NCBI RefSeq assembly: GCF_053574225.1
Contig: NC_135622.1
Location: 34,947,552-35,011,551, forward strand
DNA: 64,000 nucleotides
Source of the DNA: Canis aureus
Taxonomy: Eukaryota > Chordata > Mammalia > Carnivora > Canidae
Reading direction: 5' to 3'
Numbering within the stretch: the stretch's first letter is position 1; the number at the start of each line of letters is the position of its first letter. This document shows, piece by piece, positions 43,780 to 55,682 of the stretch. The notes beneath the pieces are model-generated. The model made no database searches. It worked only from the letters and a program-made list of their open reading frames with translations, and was not told the DNA's origin. The translations under genes and the position numbers were made by a program.

Positions 43780-44830
43780 AAGGATCAGAAGGAAAATTGT
43801 CTTACACTATAGAATAACTTGATAAGTATGTGGTCTGGATAAAAGAGGGACTCAAAGTCTTGATAATAACAATAACCCTACCAAGATGAAAAGAGTGACT
43901 ACAGGCCCAAGGAAATAACTAGTCTTCCAACAACAGCATTAAGGAATTGACAAATAATTTAGAAACAAGAAGAAGCACAGTAGTTCACACTATAGATCAA
44001 ATACTGACAGAGAAGAAAGATGAGCAACTCATGATGAAGTTTTAAAAAAGAGATCAAAATATTCGGAAATTGGAATGCCTAGGTGGCTTAGTAGTTGAGC
44101 ATCTGCCTTTGGCTCAGGGCATGATCCTAAGGTCCTGGAATGGAGTCCTACATCAGGCTTCCTGCAGGAAGCCTGCCTCTCCCTCTGCCTATGTCTCTGC
44201 CTCTCTCTCTCTCTCTCTGTGTCTCTCATGAATAAATAAATAAAATCTTTTTAAAAATTGGAAATTAACAATATGTATGTAAGACAGACAAATATGAACC
44301 AACATAAGGATAAGTGGTGTCCCTGGAGTAGCAAAACCGACAAATAAACAGAAAGTGAACTCAAATATATGATGCAAGAAAACTTCCTTGAATCCAAGAG
44401 GGAAAAAACCCTAAATATGTAGCTTGAGAGGATCCTCTATTTTCCAGAAAATTTTGATATAGAACACCATACACTGAATATAGCCCAATTGCATCATTAA
44501 AATTAAAAGACAAAGAAAAACCCTTGAAGTGACCAGCCAGGAAAGTAAATCATGTACACTGGGGGAAAAAAATCAGACTTCTCTGTAACAACAGTAAATG
44601 CCAAAGACAATGGAATAATATTCACAATGTTTTGAAGAAAAGAAGGTGTGATTCAAGAACACAGTACCTAGCCGAGACATTATTTGACTAAAGAGCAGTG
44701 AGCACACTTCCTCAAACATGACTGAATTCAGGGAATACAGCATTCATAAGCACTTCCAGGAGTGTGTGGGGGGATATCCCACACAAATCAAAATAAAGAG
44801 AGAGCATTGAAATAATAAATCCATATTTTA
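43780..44830 (+). mobile_element. Old L1-lineage LINE fragment (HAL1/L1M-like), split by a SINE
   Basis: The A-rich text with 'acaacagtaaatgccaaaga', 'caatggaataatattcacaat', 'gttttgaagaaaagaagg' and 'gattcaagaacacagtacc' is typical of old L1M/HAL1 sequence. It is interrupted by the SINE at 44073-44254. Neither end is sharp and there is no intact reading frame. Confidence 0.45.
44073..44254 (+). mobile_element. SINEC copy containing a 20-bp palindrome
   Basis: Head 'aatgcctaggtggcttag', core, tract and (AATA)n tail. A short direct repeat AAATTGGA flanks it. At 44155-44174 the normally near-palindromic AGGCTCC..GGAGCCT element is a perfect palindrome AGGCTTC..GAAGCCT. Confidence 0.88.
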
Positions 44831-44999
44831 AAAGAATCTGATAGGCATTAAGTCTATTTAAATATTGAGCTAAATATGGAACTAATTTAATTAAGAGAAC
44901 TCTGGTTACAGAAAAAAAGTAAATGTATTGCTAGAAAATATAAAAATACAACATTTGGGAAACAATGGGAGATAGTTCAAGAATGCTAAATTTGAAAAA

Positions 45000-47310
45000 A
45001 TGCTTTAACATTGTTCTGATGATTGTTTTACTAAATTGATTGTTTTACTAAATTTCTTTGTTTTAATCTGAGAGGGAACTTTCAGGGAATAATGTATCTT
45101 GTCTATAGAAACATTTATTTGAATTCAACCATCCCTTCAGTTTTTCTCCTACTAAATTCAAGTAATATACTTTTTTCATTAAAGTATCCCCTATAATAAG
45201 ACTTCATCATAATAAAAATTTCTAGTTGGTCTGTCTAGATATATGCATAAAAAGACAGACTCTAAAATAATGTTTGTCCAATGTTAATAATGATTTTGTG
45301 GGGCTGGTAGGATTTAGAGTGAATATTTTCATCTTTATACTTTTCTCAAATGTCAACTTCTTTATAATGAGTTTCTTTTTAAAAAGAAATTAATATAATA
45401 GCATTTTAAAGAAAGCATTCAAATGCACCAAGATGATAAATATTTATCACAGGGAAGTGAAAATATAGGTGACTGTTATTTTTTGTACATTTTATATTTT
45501 TTAAATTAGAAAAATTACATTGATAAGCTACTTTTTACTTTTTTTTATTATTACTTTTTTGAGGTCTTATTTGATATTTCCTCCATGGTTTTGTGGTTCT
45601 TGATTTAAAAAAAAAAAAAAAAAAGCTTGCCCTTCCCTAGTTTAGGAGGAAAAAGAAGCAATGCCTACAAACTTCAAGTTAATAATCAGCCAAATGCATG
45701 CTGCTTCACTTAAATTTTCAGGAAGAAGAAAGTAGGTTCTGGAAAGTTGATGTGAGGAAGACCATTTTATTAAACTACATTGTAACTGGGCACATAAACA
45801 CAAGGAAATTCTTCCAGTGAACAGGCGTACTATGTAATAAGCATCTCCCAGATACTTTGTGCCAAAATGGGTTAATGGAATTCTGCACCATAAATCCAGT
45901 CCCTTCCCCACAAAAAGGAAAATGTTTATGGGCACCAAAAAGTTACCATGTCAGTATAAAGAGAAATACCAATATCAGATCAAAATTGAAGCACATGTTT
46001 CTTGTTGATATAACTTAAACTTTTCTTTAAAAGCATTACCCCCAAAATGGAGGAATAATAATAATAGAATTATCCACAGCAAGTTAAGCTAATCCTCAAA
46101 ATTAAGTAAAAACCCTCAAAATTGAAGAGTTAAAAAAAATACTTGGTAGCAGACATTGGTTCGTGGAAGTTATTTCCCAAAACCAACTCAGAATGTCAGA
46201 AGTCCAGTTTATAGGTTCAAATTGTGAATTTACACACATGGGGTATGTTATGAATTCACTGAACCCAAAAGCTCACATAAGCACTTTATATCATCCCCTC
46301 TAACCCTTAGTAGTTGGTTTTCCATCCTAGAATATTGTGTTAGTTGGGGTTTCTTATTTTGTTGGAGTAGTTTAAAAGACAGAGGAGGAGGTGGTGGATT
46401 TAGTGGTTAGATCAGTCCCTAACATTGTCAAAATACTTGTTTTCTCACAAAGCATGGTATGGTGCCAAATGGAGCAACCAAGATGTCAAAAGTATTTCAC
46501 AATGTTGAAGCTTCTCTTCATGAATCTTTGGATCCCAGCAACTTGTTTACTACATCCTCAGAGGAGCTCAGGAATGCAGCTTGGAGTCCAGGCAGTCACT
46601 GGATTCTTTTCTGGAAGGTGGTACACCACGTTCCTCTGAGTAACAGGGTGTTTTAAGTTTTCTCTTTCACGTACAACCACAGCTATACCACACAGATGGG
46701 AGACAGAACAGGAGAGACTCAGATGCCAAACAGTTTCGGAGATTCTGCAGGAAGCAATTTAACTACCACAAAAATGTCCTCACAGAGCCCGACTGACTCC
46801 TGAGGTATTCTCCTTTCATCTCCCTGAGCTCCCAGTTTCCTAAACAGGATTTCTAGCTTGCCTGACTTCTCATTAGATGACCAGTGCACTGCTTAGCTGC
46901 TTTCCCTGTCTCCGTTTCTCTCTCCTTTCACTTCCAACCATGTAACTGAATCTAAGAGCTCACTCCCTGCAGTCCCCCAGCCCCTCATTTTTCAAGTGGG
47001 AATTCTTCTGGCTTATATTTTCTGTCCATTGATTTCTCTTACAAAGTGAAATAAAAAGGAAGCCCCATGCAGGGGGAAAAAAAAAAAACATATACATTGA
47101 ACAAATTTCAAACTCCGATCTTAATCTGAGCAAAATAGAAGTAGCCCTTCCTTTAACAAATAACCTGAGTAATGAAATAGTTTGCAGGGGGACCCAGTGA
47201 TTTTTACTCCTAAATTTGGCACATTGTACATGCCCAAGTATAAAATATCTTTGGGGAAATGATCTGCCATGTTTTGTGTAGATATTCTTAGGGTTTTTGG
47301 GGGGATAAGC
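45000..47310. other. Intergenic, nothing recognised
   Basis: AT-rich to about 46150 with an A-run at 45607-45624, then mixed. No gene is supported. Overlapping 82- and 65-codon frames near 46391-46656 have no motif. An A-run lies at 47079-47090. Confidence 0.4.
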
Positions 47311-47327
47311 AAGAAATAACTCTTTCT

Positions 47328-48900
47328 ATGGACTTTCTTCAGAGAGTTAGAACAAATTATTTTAAGATTTGTGTGGAATCAGAAAAGACCCCGAATAGCC
47401 AGGGGAATTTTAAAAAAGAAAACCATAGCTGGGGGCATCACAATGCCAGATTTCAGGTTGTACTACAAAGCTGTGGTCATCAAGACAGTGTGGTACTGGC
47501 ACAAAAACAGACACATAGATCAATGGAACAGAATAGAGAATCCAGAAGCGGACCCTCAACTTTATGGTCAACTAATATTCGATAAAGGAGGAAAGACTAT
47601 CCACTGGAACAAAGACCATCTCTTCAATAAATGGTGCTGGGAAAATTGGACATCCACATGCAGAAGAATGAAACTAGACCACTCTCTTTCACCATACACA
47701 AAGATAAACTGAAATGGATGAAAGATCTAAATGTGAGACAAGATTCTATCAAAATCCTAGAGGAGAACACAGGCAACACCCTTTTTGAACTCGGCCACAG
47801 TAACTTCTTGCAAGATTCTTCCACGAAGGCAAAAGAAACAAAAGCAAAAATGAACTATTGGGACTTCATCAAGATAAGAAGCTTTTGCACAGCAAAGGAT
47901 ACAGTCAACAAAACTCAAAGACAACCTACAGAATGGGAGAAGATATTTGCAAATGACATATCAGATAAAGGGCTAGTTTCCAAGATCTATAAAGAACTTA
48001 TTAAACTCAACACCAAAGAAACAAACAATCCAATCATGAAATGGGCGAAAGACATGAACAGAAACCTCACAGAGGAAGACATAGACATGGCCAACACACG
48101 CATGAGAAAATGCTCTGCATCACTTGCCATCAGGGAAATACAAATCAAAACCACAATGAGATAGCACCTCACACCAGTGAGAATGGGGAAAATTAACAAG
48201 GCAGGAAACCACAAATGTTGGAGAGGATGCGGAGAAAAGGGAACCCTCTTACATTGTTAGTGGGAATGTGAACTGGTGCAGCCACTCTGGAAAACTGTGT
48301 GGAGGTTCCTCAAAGAGTTAAAAATAGACCTGCCCTACGACCCAGCAATTGCACTGTTGGGGATTTACCCCAAAGATACAGATGCAATGAAACGCAGGGA
48401 CACCTGCACCCCGATGTTTATAGCAGCAATGGCCACAATAGCCAAACTGTGGAAGGAGCCTCGGTGTCCATTGAAAGATGAATGGATAAAGAAGATGTGG
48501 CTTATGTACACAATGGAATATTACTCAGCTATTAGAAATGACAAATACCCACCATTTGCTTCAACGTGGATGGAACTGGAGGGTATTATGCTGAGTGAAG
48601 TAAGTCAATCAGAGAAGGACAAACATTATATGTTCTCATTCATTTGGGGAATATAAATAATAGTGAAAGGGAATAGAAGGGAAGGGAGAAGAAATGTGTG
48701 GGAAATATCAGAAAGGTAGACAGAACATAAAGATTCCTAACTCTGGAAAACGAACTAGGGGTGGTGGAAGGGGAGGAGGGCGGGGGGTGGGGGTGAATGG
48801 GTGACGGGCACTGAGGCACTTGATGGGATGCGCACTGGGTGTTATTCTGTATGTTGGCAAATTGAACACCAATGAAAAATAAATTTACTATTAAAAAATA
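47328..48900 (+). mobile_element. Young 5'-truncated LINE-1 with 17-bp target duplication
   Basis: The perfect direct repeat AAGAAATAACTCTTTCT lies at 47311-47327 and 48901-48917. Inside is the C-terminal part of L1 ORF2 with conserved blocks LYYKAVVIKTVWYW, WNRIENPEADP, LFNKWCWENW, NRQPTEWEKIFAN-like, KWAKDMNR and LLGIYPKD..TPMFIAAMATIAKLW..MEYYSAIRND, then the 3' UTR. ORF2 is broken by an apparent one-base loss near 47709 (frame change just after PYTKIN), by TAG at 48162-48164 and by another TAG near 48260. The copy is therefore 5' truncated and dead, but recent by its duplication. The G-rich 3' UTR (48755-48805) is typical. Confidence 0.95.
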
Positions 48901-49021
48901 AAGAAATAACTCTTTCTCTCTACGTCCATGAGGAAATATCAAATGTCTCTAAGGGTAAGGCATCAAAGGGAAATGCAGGGGTGGGGTCATGAGGGGACAG
49001 AAGAAGTTTGAGGTTCAGAGT

Positions 49022-49190
49022 AAAGATTGGCCCACCTTTTCTATGAAAGTCTGGAGGGTAAACCTTTTAGGCTCTGTGGCCATGAGGCCTGTGTCCTGGC
49101 TAACCAGCTCTGCTGCTGTAGCACAAACGTGGCCATGGTATTCAGCAAAGGAGCATGGCCGTGTCTCAATAAAACTATTCATGGACCTGA
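49022..49190 (+). repeat. Old hAT-like DNA element fragment
   Basis: 'ccaccttttctatgaaagtc', 'aaaccttttaggctctgtggcc' and 'ctctgctgctgtagcacaaac' with 'gtgtctcaataaaactattc' match a common mammalian element of the form 'ctttttctgtaaagggcc..ttttaggctttgtgggcc..caataaaactttattt'. Family name uncertain. Confidence 0.55.
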
Positions 49191-49505
49191 CATCTGTATT
49201 TCCTACAATTTCCACGTGTCATGACTAATATCCTTCTTTTGATTCCATCTAACCACTTAAAAATTTAAAAGTCATTCTGAACTCCCGAGTGACACAAAAA
49301 TAGGAGGTGGGCTAGATTGGCCTGTGGGTCCGTTTGCCAAGCTAGGTATAGAGGGAGCTGCCTGCCAAAGAGAAGACAGGTCTTCCCACGGCATCCCACA
49401 TGAAGTAGCCATTCCACCAACAAAGCGCTTCCTTATCCCCTGCCTCGGACAGTCCTCACTGCAATCTGTGAGATACATGAGGTTCAGAGAAGATAAGTGT
49501 GATCA

Positions 49506-50075
49506 GTCATTCAGTAAACAAATACTGAGTCTATTATGAGGTGCTAGGCTTGTGTTGGGCCCTATGGATATAGCAATGACAAAGGCATGGTTTCTAGTTG
49601 CTTAGGGACTAGTGGGGCAGACCAGGACAGCCCAAGAAATTACAACACAGAACCCAGGCTAGAGAGACACAGAGCGAAGCATTTAATTCAGTTTGATTGC
49701 TCAAGGAAAGGATTGTGGAGGAAATGACATCTAGCTCAGAAGAGAAGGGGGAACAATTGTACATATTATAAGGAATGGTTTGAGCAAAATGTAGAGATAT
49801 GAGAGCAAAACACATAGAAGGTCTCCCAACTAGTCAAGAAGTTTGTATCATGGGGCCAATGGAGAGGGTATGCATAGTGAAGACAGCACAAGAGCAGAAG
49901 AAAAACTGCTCTAAAATGTTGGCCAAGGACCATTTTCTATCATGTCACAGAAGGTGGGCTTTATTCTGGGAACGATGGGAAGCTAGTGAACAGGGGGAAG
50001 CAAAGAAGTGATAGGGTTCAAATGCATCTTCCAGTAAGATCTCTCTGGCTACAGAATGAAGAATGGATCACAAAA
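49506..50075 (-). repeat. L2 3' end, reversed
   Basis: 'tcattcagtaaacaaatac' with 'ggtgctaggcttgtgttggg', 'tggatatagcaatgac' and, further on, 'gggctttattctgggaacg', 'gatgggaagctagtg' and 'agtaagatctctctggct' follow the reversed L2 3' region in order. Confidence 0.7.
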
Positions 50076-50653
50076 AGCAAGCTCAACCCTCTCATTTCAC
50101 AATAAAAAATACTGACCACCCTCCCACACCCATAAATGATCTGACTAGTCCAGGTCCACTGAGCTAATGAGACATGAAATCATTCTGCTAAACTCCATGC
50201 CCAGTGTGCTCTGTCCACTAGCCACAATGCCTTCCCCACATACTCAGGACTGGACGGCACATATCAAAGTCATAACTACATCCACGTACTCATTTGGTGG
50301 AGCATGGTCTCTAGAAACCAAGATCTAGCCCCAGGCTTCATTCATTGCTAGAAGGATGCCATGAGTTCTAGAGACTTACAGTTGACAAAGCTGGGAAAGT
50401 AACCACAACACCATATACCCCTTGCGTTGAGCTAATATTATGTGAATAATGACCTCATGACTTTCAGTTAGGTCCTGAAAATGCCAAATTCTCTGCCAAA
50501 GCAAATAAAGAAAAACAGGAGGAGTGCTGATGAGAGAGTAAAGTACCCAGAGATGCCAGTTAAAATTTGTAAACTGAATTGTAGTGGGTTTCACACCAGG
50601 GGGCTTCATAACGGAAGATGAAGTATGCCATCATCCTATAAAGAAGGATAAGT

Positions 50654-50689
50654 AGTAAGGTAGGGGGGCACCTTACCCCCTACCTTACT
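50654..50689. repeat. 14-bp perfect inverted repeat across a SINE head
   Basis: AGTAAGGTAGGGGG (50654-50667), loop GCACCTTA, CCCCCTACCTTACT (50676-50689). The right arm replaces the normal GGGTGG of the SINE head, so 'ggcacct' and 'ctcagtggttgag' of the SINE lie on either side. Confidence 0.85.
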
Positions 50690-50802
50690 GACTCAGTGGT
50701 TGAGTGTCTGCCTTTGACTCAGGTTGTGATCCCAGGATCCTGGGATCAAGTCTCACGTTAGGCTCCCTGCATGGAGCCTGCTTCTCCCTCTGCCTGTGTC
50801 TG

Positions 50803-50840
<38 letters not shown>

Positions 50841-50880
50841 GTGTCTCTCATGAATAAATAAAATCTTTTTTTTAAAAAAC
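50665..50880 (+). mobile_element. SINEC copy with rewritten head and long (TC)n
   Basis: After the altered head come 'ctcagtggttgagtgtctgc', the core, an extended (TC)n (about 50803-50838) and the tail 'gaataaataaaatctttt'. A loose direct repeat (AAGTAGTAAGGTAGG at 50650, AAGGAGTAAGGGTGG at 50882) flanks it. Confidence 0.85.
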
Positions 50881-51074
50881 AAAGGAGTAAGGGTGGAGTC
50901 TAGTAGATTTTTATAATCAGTAGAGGTTATAATTCTATTGTTTTTAAAGCTCAGCTCACAGCTGTAATGGAGATGACATTTTTGTGGGGTTTTTTTTTTA
51001 ACTCTTAATTATCACTTAATCTAATCTTTATATTTTACGGATTAGGACTCTTGAGTCTGTGAAGCTGCACATAT

Positions 51075-51290
51075 CTGGGGCTTGGAGCCCTGCTTCTGAA
51101 ATCAAACATATCTGGGTTTGTGGCCACTCTCTACCTGTCACTCGCTATCTAGCTTTGGGCAAACAACTTAACCTCTCCATTCTAGTAGCTTTACCTAAAC
51201 CTTTCAGGTTTGTTGTATTGAAAGAAAATAATGCATGCTAAGTAATTTAGCTCAATGCTTGGCACATAAATGATCTTTATAATTATTATT
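51075..51290 (+). repeat. MIR
   Basis: 'tttgggcaaacaacttaacc' followed by 'tctccattctag', 'taatttagctcaatgcttgg' and 'cacataaatgatc' are MIR blocks. Confidence 0.7.
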
Positions 51291-51473
51291 CATCATTATA
51301 ATAAACTTTTCTAATTCTACTAATAGACATTCACAGAGTGCTACCTTCCTACCATTACTGCTTATTGTTGCTATTTACTCAAAGTCACGGAAACAAGATA
51401 GTCACTGGACTTAAACTAGAATCATCTCTGCTCCAAACCTAAAACTCTTACTCAAAACCTCTTCCCACTTTAA

Positions 51474-51640
51474 CAGTGACTTTCAAACTATGTTCCCAAA
51501 GAGACTCAGGGTTTGAGGAAATGCCTAAAGGAGAAGCCAGGCTGTCTCAGAGTTCTCAGCTTTGATCCTGACTTTCATTTTATATTTTGTTTGAAGCAAG
51601 AGCACCACTACTAAAAGTAACTTTGAAAACCATTGTAAAC
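51474..51640. repeat. Nonautonomous hAT-Charlie-like element
   Basis: Ends read 'cagtgactttcaaac' at left and 'actttgaaaaccattg' at right, imperfect inverted repeats of the CAGTGGTTTTCAAAC type. The interior is short and noncoding. Confidence 0.5.
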
Positions 51641-52795
51641 CATTGAATTCCACCATACTGTCATTAAATCAGGAGCAAGCAAAGGACAGGACCATATACC
51701 TTGATCCTAAGGAAATAAGAACAGCATATGAAAAGTCAAGGAGTGGGTTTGAAGTAAATTAAGTAGATCTTGGCTCTTCTTTCTTTTCTGCTGGGTATGA
51801 TTTTCCCAGGAAGCTCAATTTAGAGGGGTATCAGGAGGCCTAACATATAGAATAGGTTCTCCACAGAGATTTCTAGCCTTCACCAAACCCACATGCACCA
51901 TCCCTTCTCCACTTAAGCATGGCATCACGTACATTCCTTGGGTGCCTGCATGGGCTGCACCCAGAGAGGTCGACTGTGGAATACGTCTGGAGTTTGTATC
52001 TGGATATATCGAAACTTGGAGAGACCAATTGTTGTTAATCCAAAGGTGGTATTTCATGTCACCTAGACCCTTTGACTTGTCAGGCTCCAGTGTATCTCTC
52101 ACATGAAGATAATTTTATTACCTGGATTCAGAGATCCAGAGCATGAAGAGGAGCTGTGAACATGTTGGTCAAAGTGAATGAGCAGATGATTGTGTGATAG
52201 GGCCACTTCAGAGGCCCAATGACTTGGGAAAGCTCCTTGCAGAGCTGAATTGACCTACAGAGTGGTGTTCAGAACTGCCCTCTGGCTTACAGCTCAGATA
52301 TGTTCCTGTCCTCGTTCCCCCACTGTAATATTTTGGATCAACTCCTTCCACATAAGCAATTCTCAAAATGTAAAGCAAAAAGAGACTAACTCTCTTCCAC
52401 ACTGAAAATCAATCCTTCACTTTCGAAAAGCATTTATGCTTCTGAGTCATAGAAAAGCCAACACCCTCCAGCACTTAGAAGCAATACCGCAAAAAGAAAA
52501 AAAAAAAAAAAAGAATGAAAACATCCGTGGATCGATTTCCCTTTCCGTATAGATCTGAGAGGTGAGATAGTTCTCGATTCTGCCAAGAGGCTTCCGGCTC
52601 TCATAAGTTGAGTCAGCATGCTGCAAATTGTTCGAGGTGGTTTTTGGACCACATCTGGTAGCTGAGAGGAACTGCATTGGGTCAGGCTCACTTTTGCAAA
52701 GTGCCTGAGGATTTTAGCAGATAAAGGAAGACTCTTGGCATTGTAACTCAGTTTTATGATTCTTGTAATCATCTATGCTTGGGAGCAAAAACAAA
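51641..52795. other. Intergenic, nothing recognised
   Basis: No gene or clear repeat apart from an A-run at 52498-52514. Two overlapping frames on the minus strand (52434-52772) run through that A-run and are not genes. Confidence 0.4.
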
Positions 52796-52799
52796 ACAA

Positions 52800-52842
52800 A
52801 ATAAAACACACTCACACACACACACACACACAAACACACAAC
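52800..52842 (+). repeat. (CA)n microsatellite
   Basis: CA array with a few interruptions ('cacactcacacac...caaacacacaac'). Confidence 0.9.
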
Positions 52843-52978
52843 ATAGCAGGGTGACTAGATATTTCAGATGGAATTCACCCATTCTTCCCTGATTTGAGTT
52901 CCAATATTGATGTGATCTATGAGGTGGTAGCTACGGAACGATCCTGCTCAGATCTCCCTTTTAGACAGATTCCTCAGG

Positions 52979-53168
52979 GGCACCTGGGTGGCTCAGTGGT
53001 TGAGCATCTGCCTTTGGTTCCGGTCGTGATCCCAGGGTCCTGGGATTGAGTCCCACATCAGACTCCCCACAGGAAGCCTTCTTCTCCCTCTGCCTAAGTC
53101 TCTGCCTCTATCTCTCTCTATCTCTTATGAATAAATAAATAAAAATCTTTAAAAAGAGAGAGAGAGAG
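52979..53168 (+). mobile_element. SINEC copy
   Basis: Complete head 'gggcacctgggtggctcagt', core, tract, 'gaataaataaataaaaatc' tail and an (AG)n end. AGATTCCTCAG (52968) and AGACTCCTCAG (53169) are the target duplication with one mismatch. Confidence 0.93.
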
Positions 53169-53179
53169 AGACTCCTCAG

Positions 53180-53877
53180 TAACAAGTGTGTTTATCTGCT
53201 CACCTGCAGCTCCTGAAGCTCTGAGAGGAACCCGCTGCAGGGACCCAAAGCCATGCTTTTCCAGAGCGGCTCCTAGCCAATGACTGAGCATGGGGTAGGG
53301 CAGGGTGGCAGGCATTCCTGCCCAGTGGAGAAATTTCTGTAGTGGGAATTGCTACACTGGGGCTTCCCATCTGCCTCGCCAAGACTTTGTCAGAGCTCCC
53401 CTACTTCCCCAATTCTTCTTCCTGCTCTCCCTTCATGGATGTCAGACTTGCATCATGATCCTAACCTTTCCCCAACACCTCCTGCTCCCTGTCCCCTTTC
53501 TCCTTTGCAAGCATTTTTCTCCAAGAAGCAAATTATATTTCTAATCCCCTCTTGGCCTCTGCTTCCTGGAGGATCTAAACAGAGGCTATGGGGAAAGGAC
53601 AGAGCTTTTTCTCCCTTTCCCCATCTCCAGCTTCTCCTCCCACACACTGCCTTGTCTTTCCAGCCAGCCCATGCTTTCCCCCTTAAGCAGCAGCTGTGGC
53701 CATCAGCAGTGCTTGCCCGTGGCAGTCATGTGGTCTTTTGCCATTTACTTTCCCTACAGAAACACCAAGCCTAAGCAGATTGGAACTAGCAAAGTATCTC
53801 TAATGAGTGGAAAGTATGAAAAGCCAAGGAGGTGCTAAGATGCTGAGATGTTAGGGCAAAGTCCGTCCCCACTGGAG

Positions 53878-53912
<35 letters not shown>

Positions 53913-54398
53913 CATTCTTACTCATAGGAGGAGGTGGTAAATATCTCAAACTCAGAAATAACTTTCTCCTCATAATTTTAACAAGAGAGAACCAACAAAT
54001 ATAGATGCATTCCTTCACCTTCCCTTGCTGACCACCAAACTACCAGATCACTTGGCAAGTAGTAGAGTGAATTTCCTTCTATTTTACTGTATTTTTCTCA
54101 ATTTTCATAACTCATGGAAATAGTCAAAAGATGAGGGGTGAGGTGGAGAAAAAGCCAGGGAAAATAAATACAAATGAGTTGAAGGAACCACAGACTCTTC
54201 AATCAATATTTAGTCAAGCAATTGCTACAATTTGGTGTGATTGCTACCCTGTTTTAATTTTTCCAAGTAATGTGTATGACTTCACTTTAGTTACTAAAAA
54301 GACCTAGGAAAAAGACCCAGGAAATCAAAGTAAAAAATCACTTCTCACTGCAGCTGGTTGTCACCGAGTTACCTACCTGGAGGTAGAAAGAAAGATTA
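53180..54398. other. Intergenic, C/T-rich part possibly old LTR
   Basis: 53200-53580 resembles an old LTR-like C/T-rich block ('ttggcctctgcttcctggagg' with 'atctaaac'), but I cannot place the family. No gene is supported. The 141-codon frame at 53349-53774 is Pro/Leu/Ser-rich from the C/T-rich composition. The rest is unrecognised apart from the (TG)n. Confidence 0.35.
53879..53911 (+). repeat. (TG)n microsatellite
   Basis: Uninterrupted TG array of about 16 units. Confidence 0.93.
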
Positions 54399-54612
54399 GG
54401 GTGCCTGGGTTGCTCAGCCGGTCAAGATTCTGACTCTTGGTTTTGGCTCAGGTCATGATCTAGGGTGGGGGGGATTGTGGGATTGAATCTGACCTAGGGC
54501 TCTGTGCTCAGCTGGGAGCCTGCTTGAGATTCTCTCTCCCTTTGCTCCTCTCCCTGCTCACACTCTTTCTCTCTCTCTCTCTTAAATAAATAAATAAATC
54601 TTTTTAAAAAAT
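54399..54612 (+). mobile_element. Older Can-SINE
   Basis: 'gggtgcctgggttgctcagc', 'ctcttggttttggctcaggtc', 'gggctctgtgctcagctggg' and a (TC)n plus (AAAT)n tail. It has the longer spacer of the older Can-SINE subfamilies and an internal G-run. Confidence 0.88.
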
Positions 54613-55644
54613 GATTAAAAGTCTCTGAAAATTCCTTCCAACAATGATTCTAAAGGCAGGAAATTAATTTTTAAAAACTAAAACACTCCCTGAAATCCTA
54701 TTTATTTGCATGCAATAAGTGAGTGTATGGATTCTGTTCATTTTGGCTTAAAACATAAAAGACAAGTCACCTGGTCAAGTCCTATTTCTCCAGAGAGATT
54801 TCTCCATAGAGATTTCATTCCCAGGTAACCAGAAACACTGAATCCGTCCCATCTCCGTCTCTGCTTCTATTTCTTCTGCCACTTTTCCAAAGCCTGTAAG
54901 GACAGCCTCAGTGCAGTAAATTTGTTGGGATGACATGATCAGCACTAAGAAATACTTTAAGATTTCTCATCACCTTCACTCTTCCCACTCCTTGCCCTCC
55001 ACTGATGATAAGGCGGGAAATCCATATGAAATTCTCTGGACTCAGTATTAAAACAAATGTACACACCCAGCCTCCCTGGCTTCCTTTCATTTGTGTATGG
55101 CCTAAAACAGCTGACCGGGACGGTTTTCATCTTTCATCTAATCAACTCACTTTCCCATGGGAAACAGCCAGTGAAGCCCAAATATACGTACCAAACTCTT
55201 TCTCGACCCAGGCAACTCACCACATCTGACACTTCAAAAAAAATCTATAAAAGTGGCTGCTATGAGTCACTAAGGACAAACAGCATTCCTGAAAGGAATC
55301 AACATCACTAGCAGAAACGTATTAATGCTTGCTTTGAAAACTCTATAGGTCCCTACAGACCAGAACAGTATTAGACTTGAATTCTCTCTCTCTCTAGGAT
55401 AGCTTCTATTTACTATTCCATTTTCTATAAATATAACAATCTCTTGTCTTTTTTTGTTTATTTCACCATAACAGACTAGCATCAGAAATACTTCTAGTAT
55501 TTGTCATTTTTTTAACATTGTCCTTTCAATTATTGTTAGGAGTTTCCAGGAGTCACTAACTAGAATTTGCTCTATACCAGTGGTTTTTGATTTGGGGGAC
55601 TATGACCTACATATTACATCACAGCCTAGTGTACCTAGAACACC

Positions 55645-55682
<38 letters not shown>

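Noticed and set aside
46391..46656. Overlapping frames of 82 and 65 codons
   Set aside because: No motif, no supporting context.
47631..48164. 177-codon frame that could be taken for a gene
   Set aside because: It is LINE-1 ORF2 within a truncated, broken L1.
53349..53774. 141-codon Pro/Leu/Ser-rich frame
   Set aside because: Arises from C/T-rich, possibly LTR-derived sequence; no motif.
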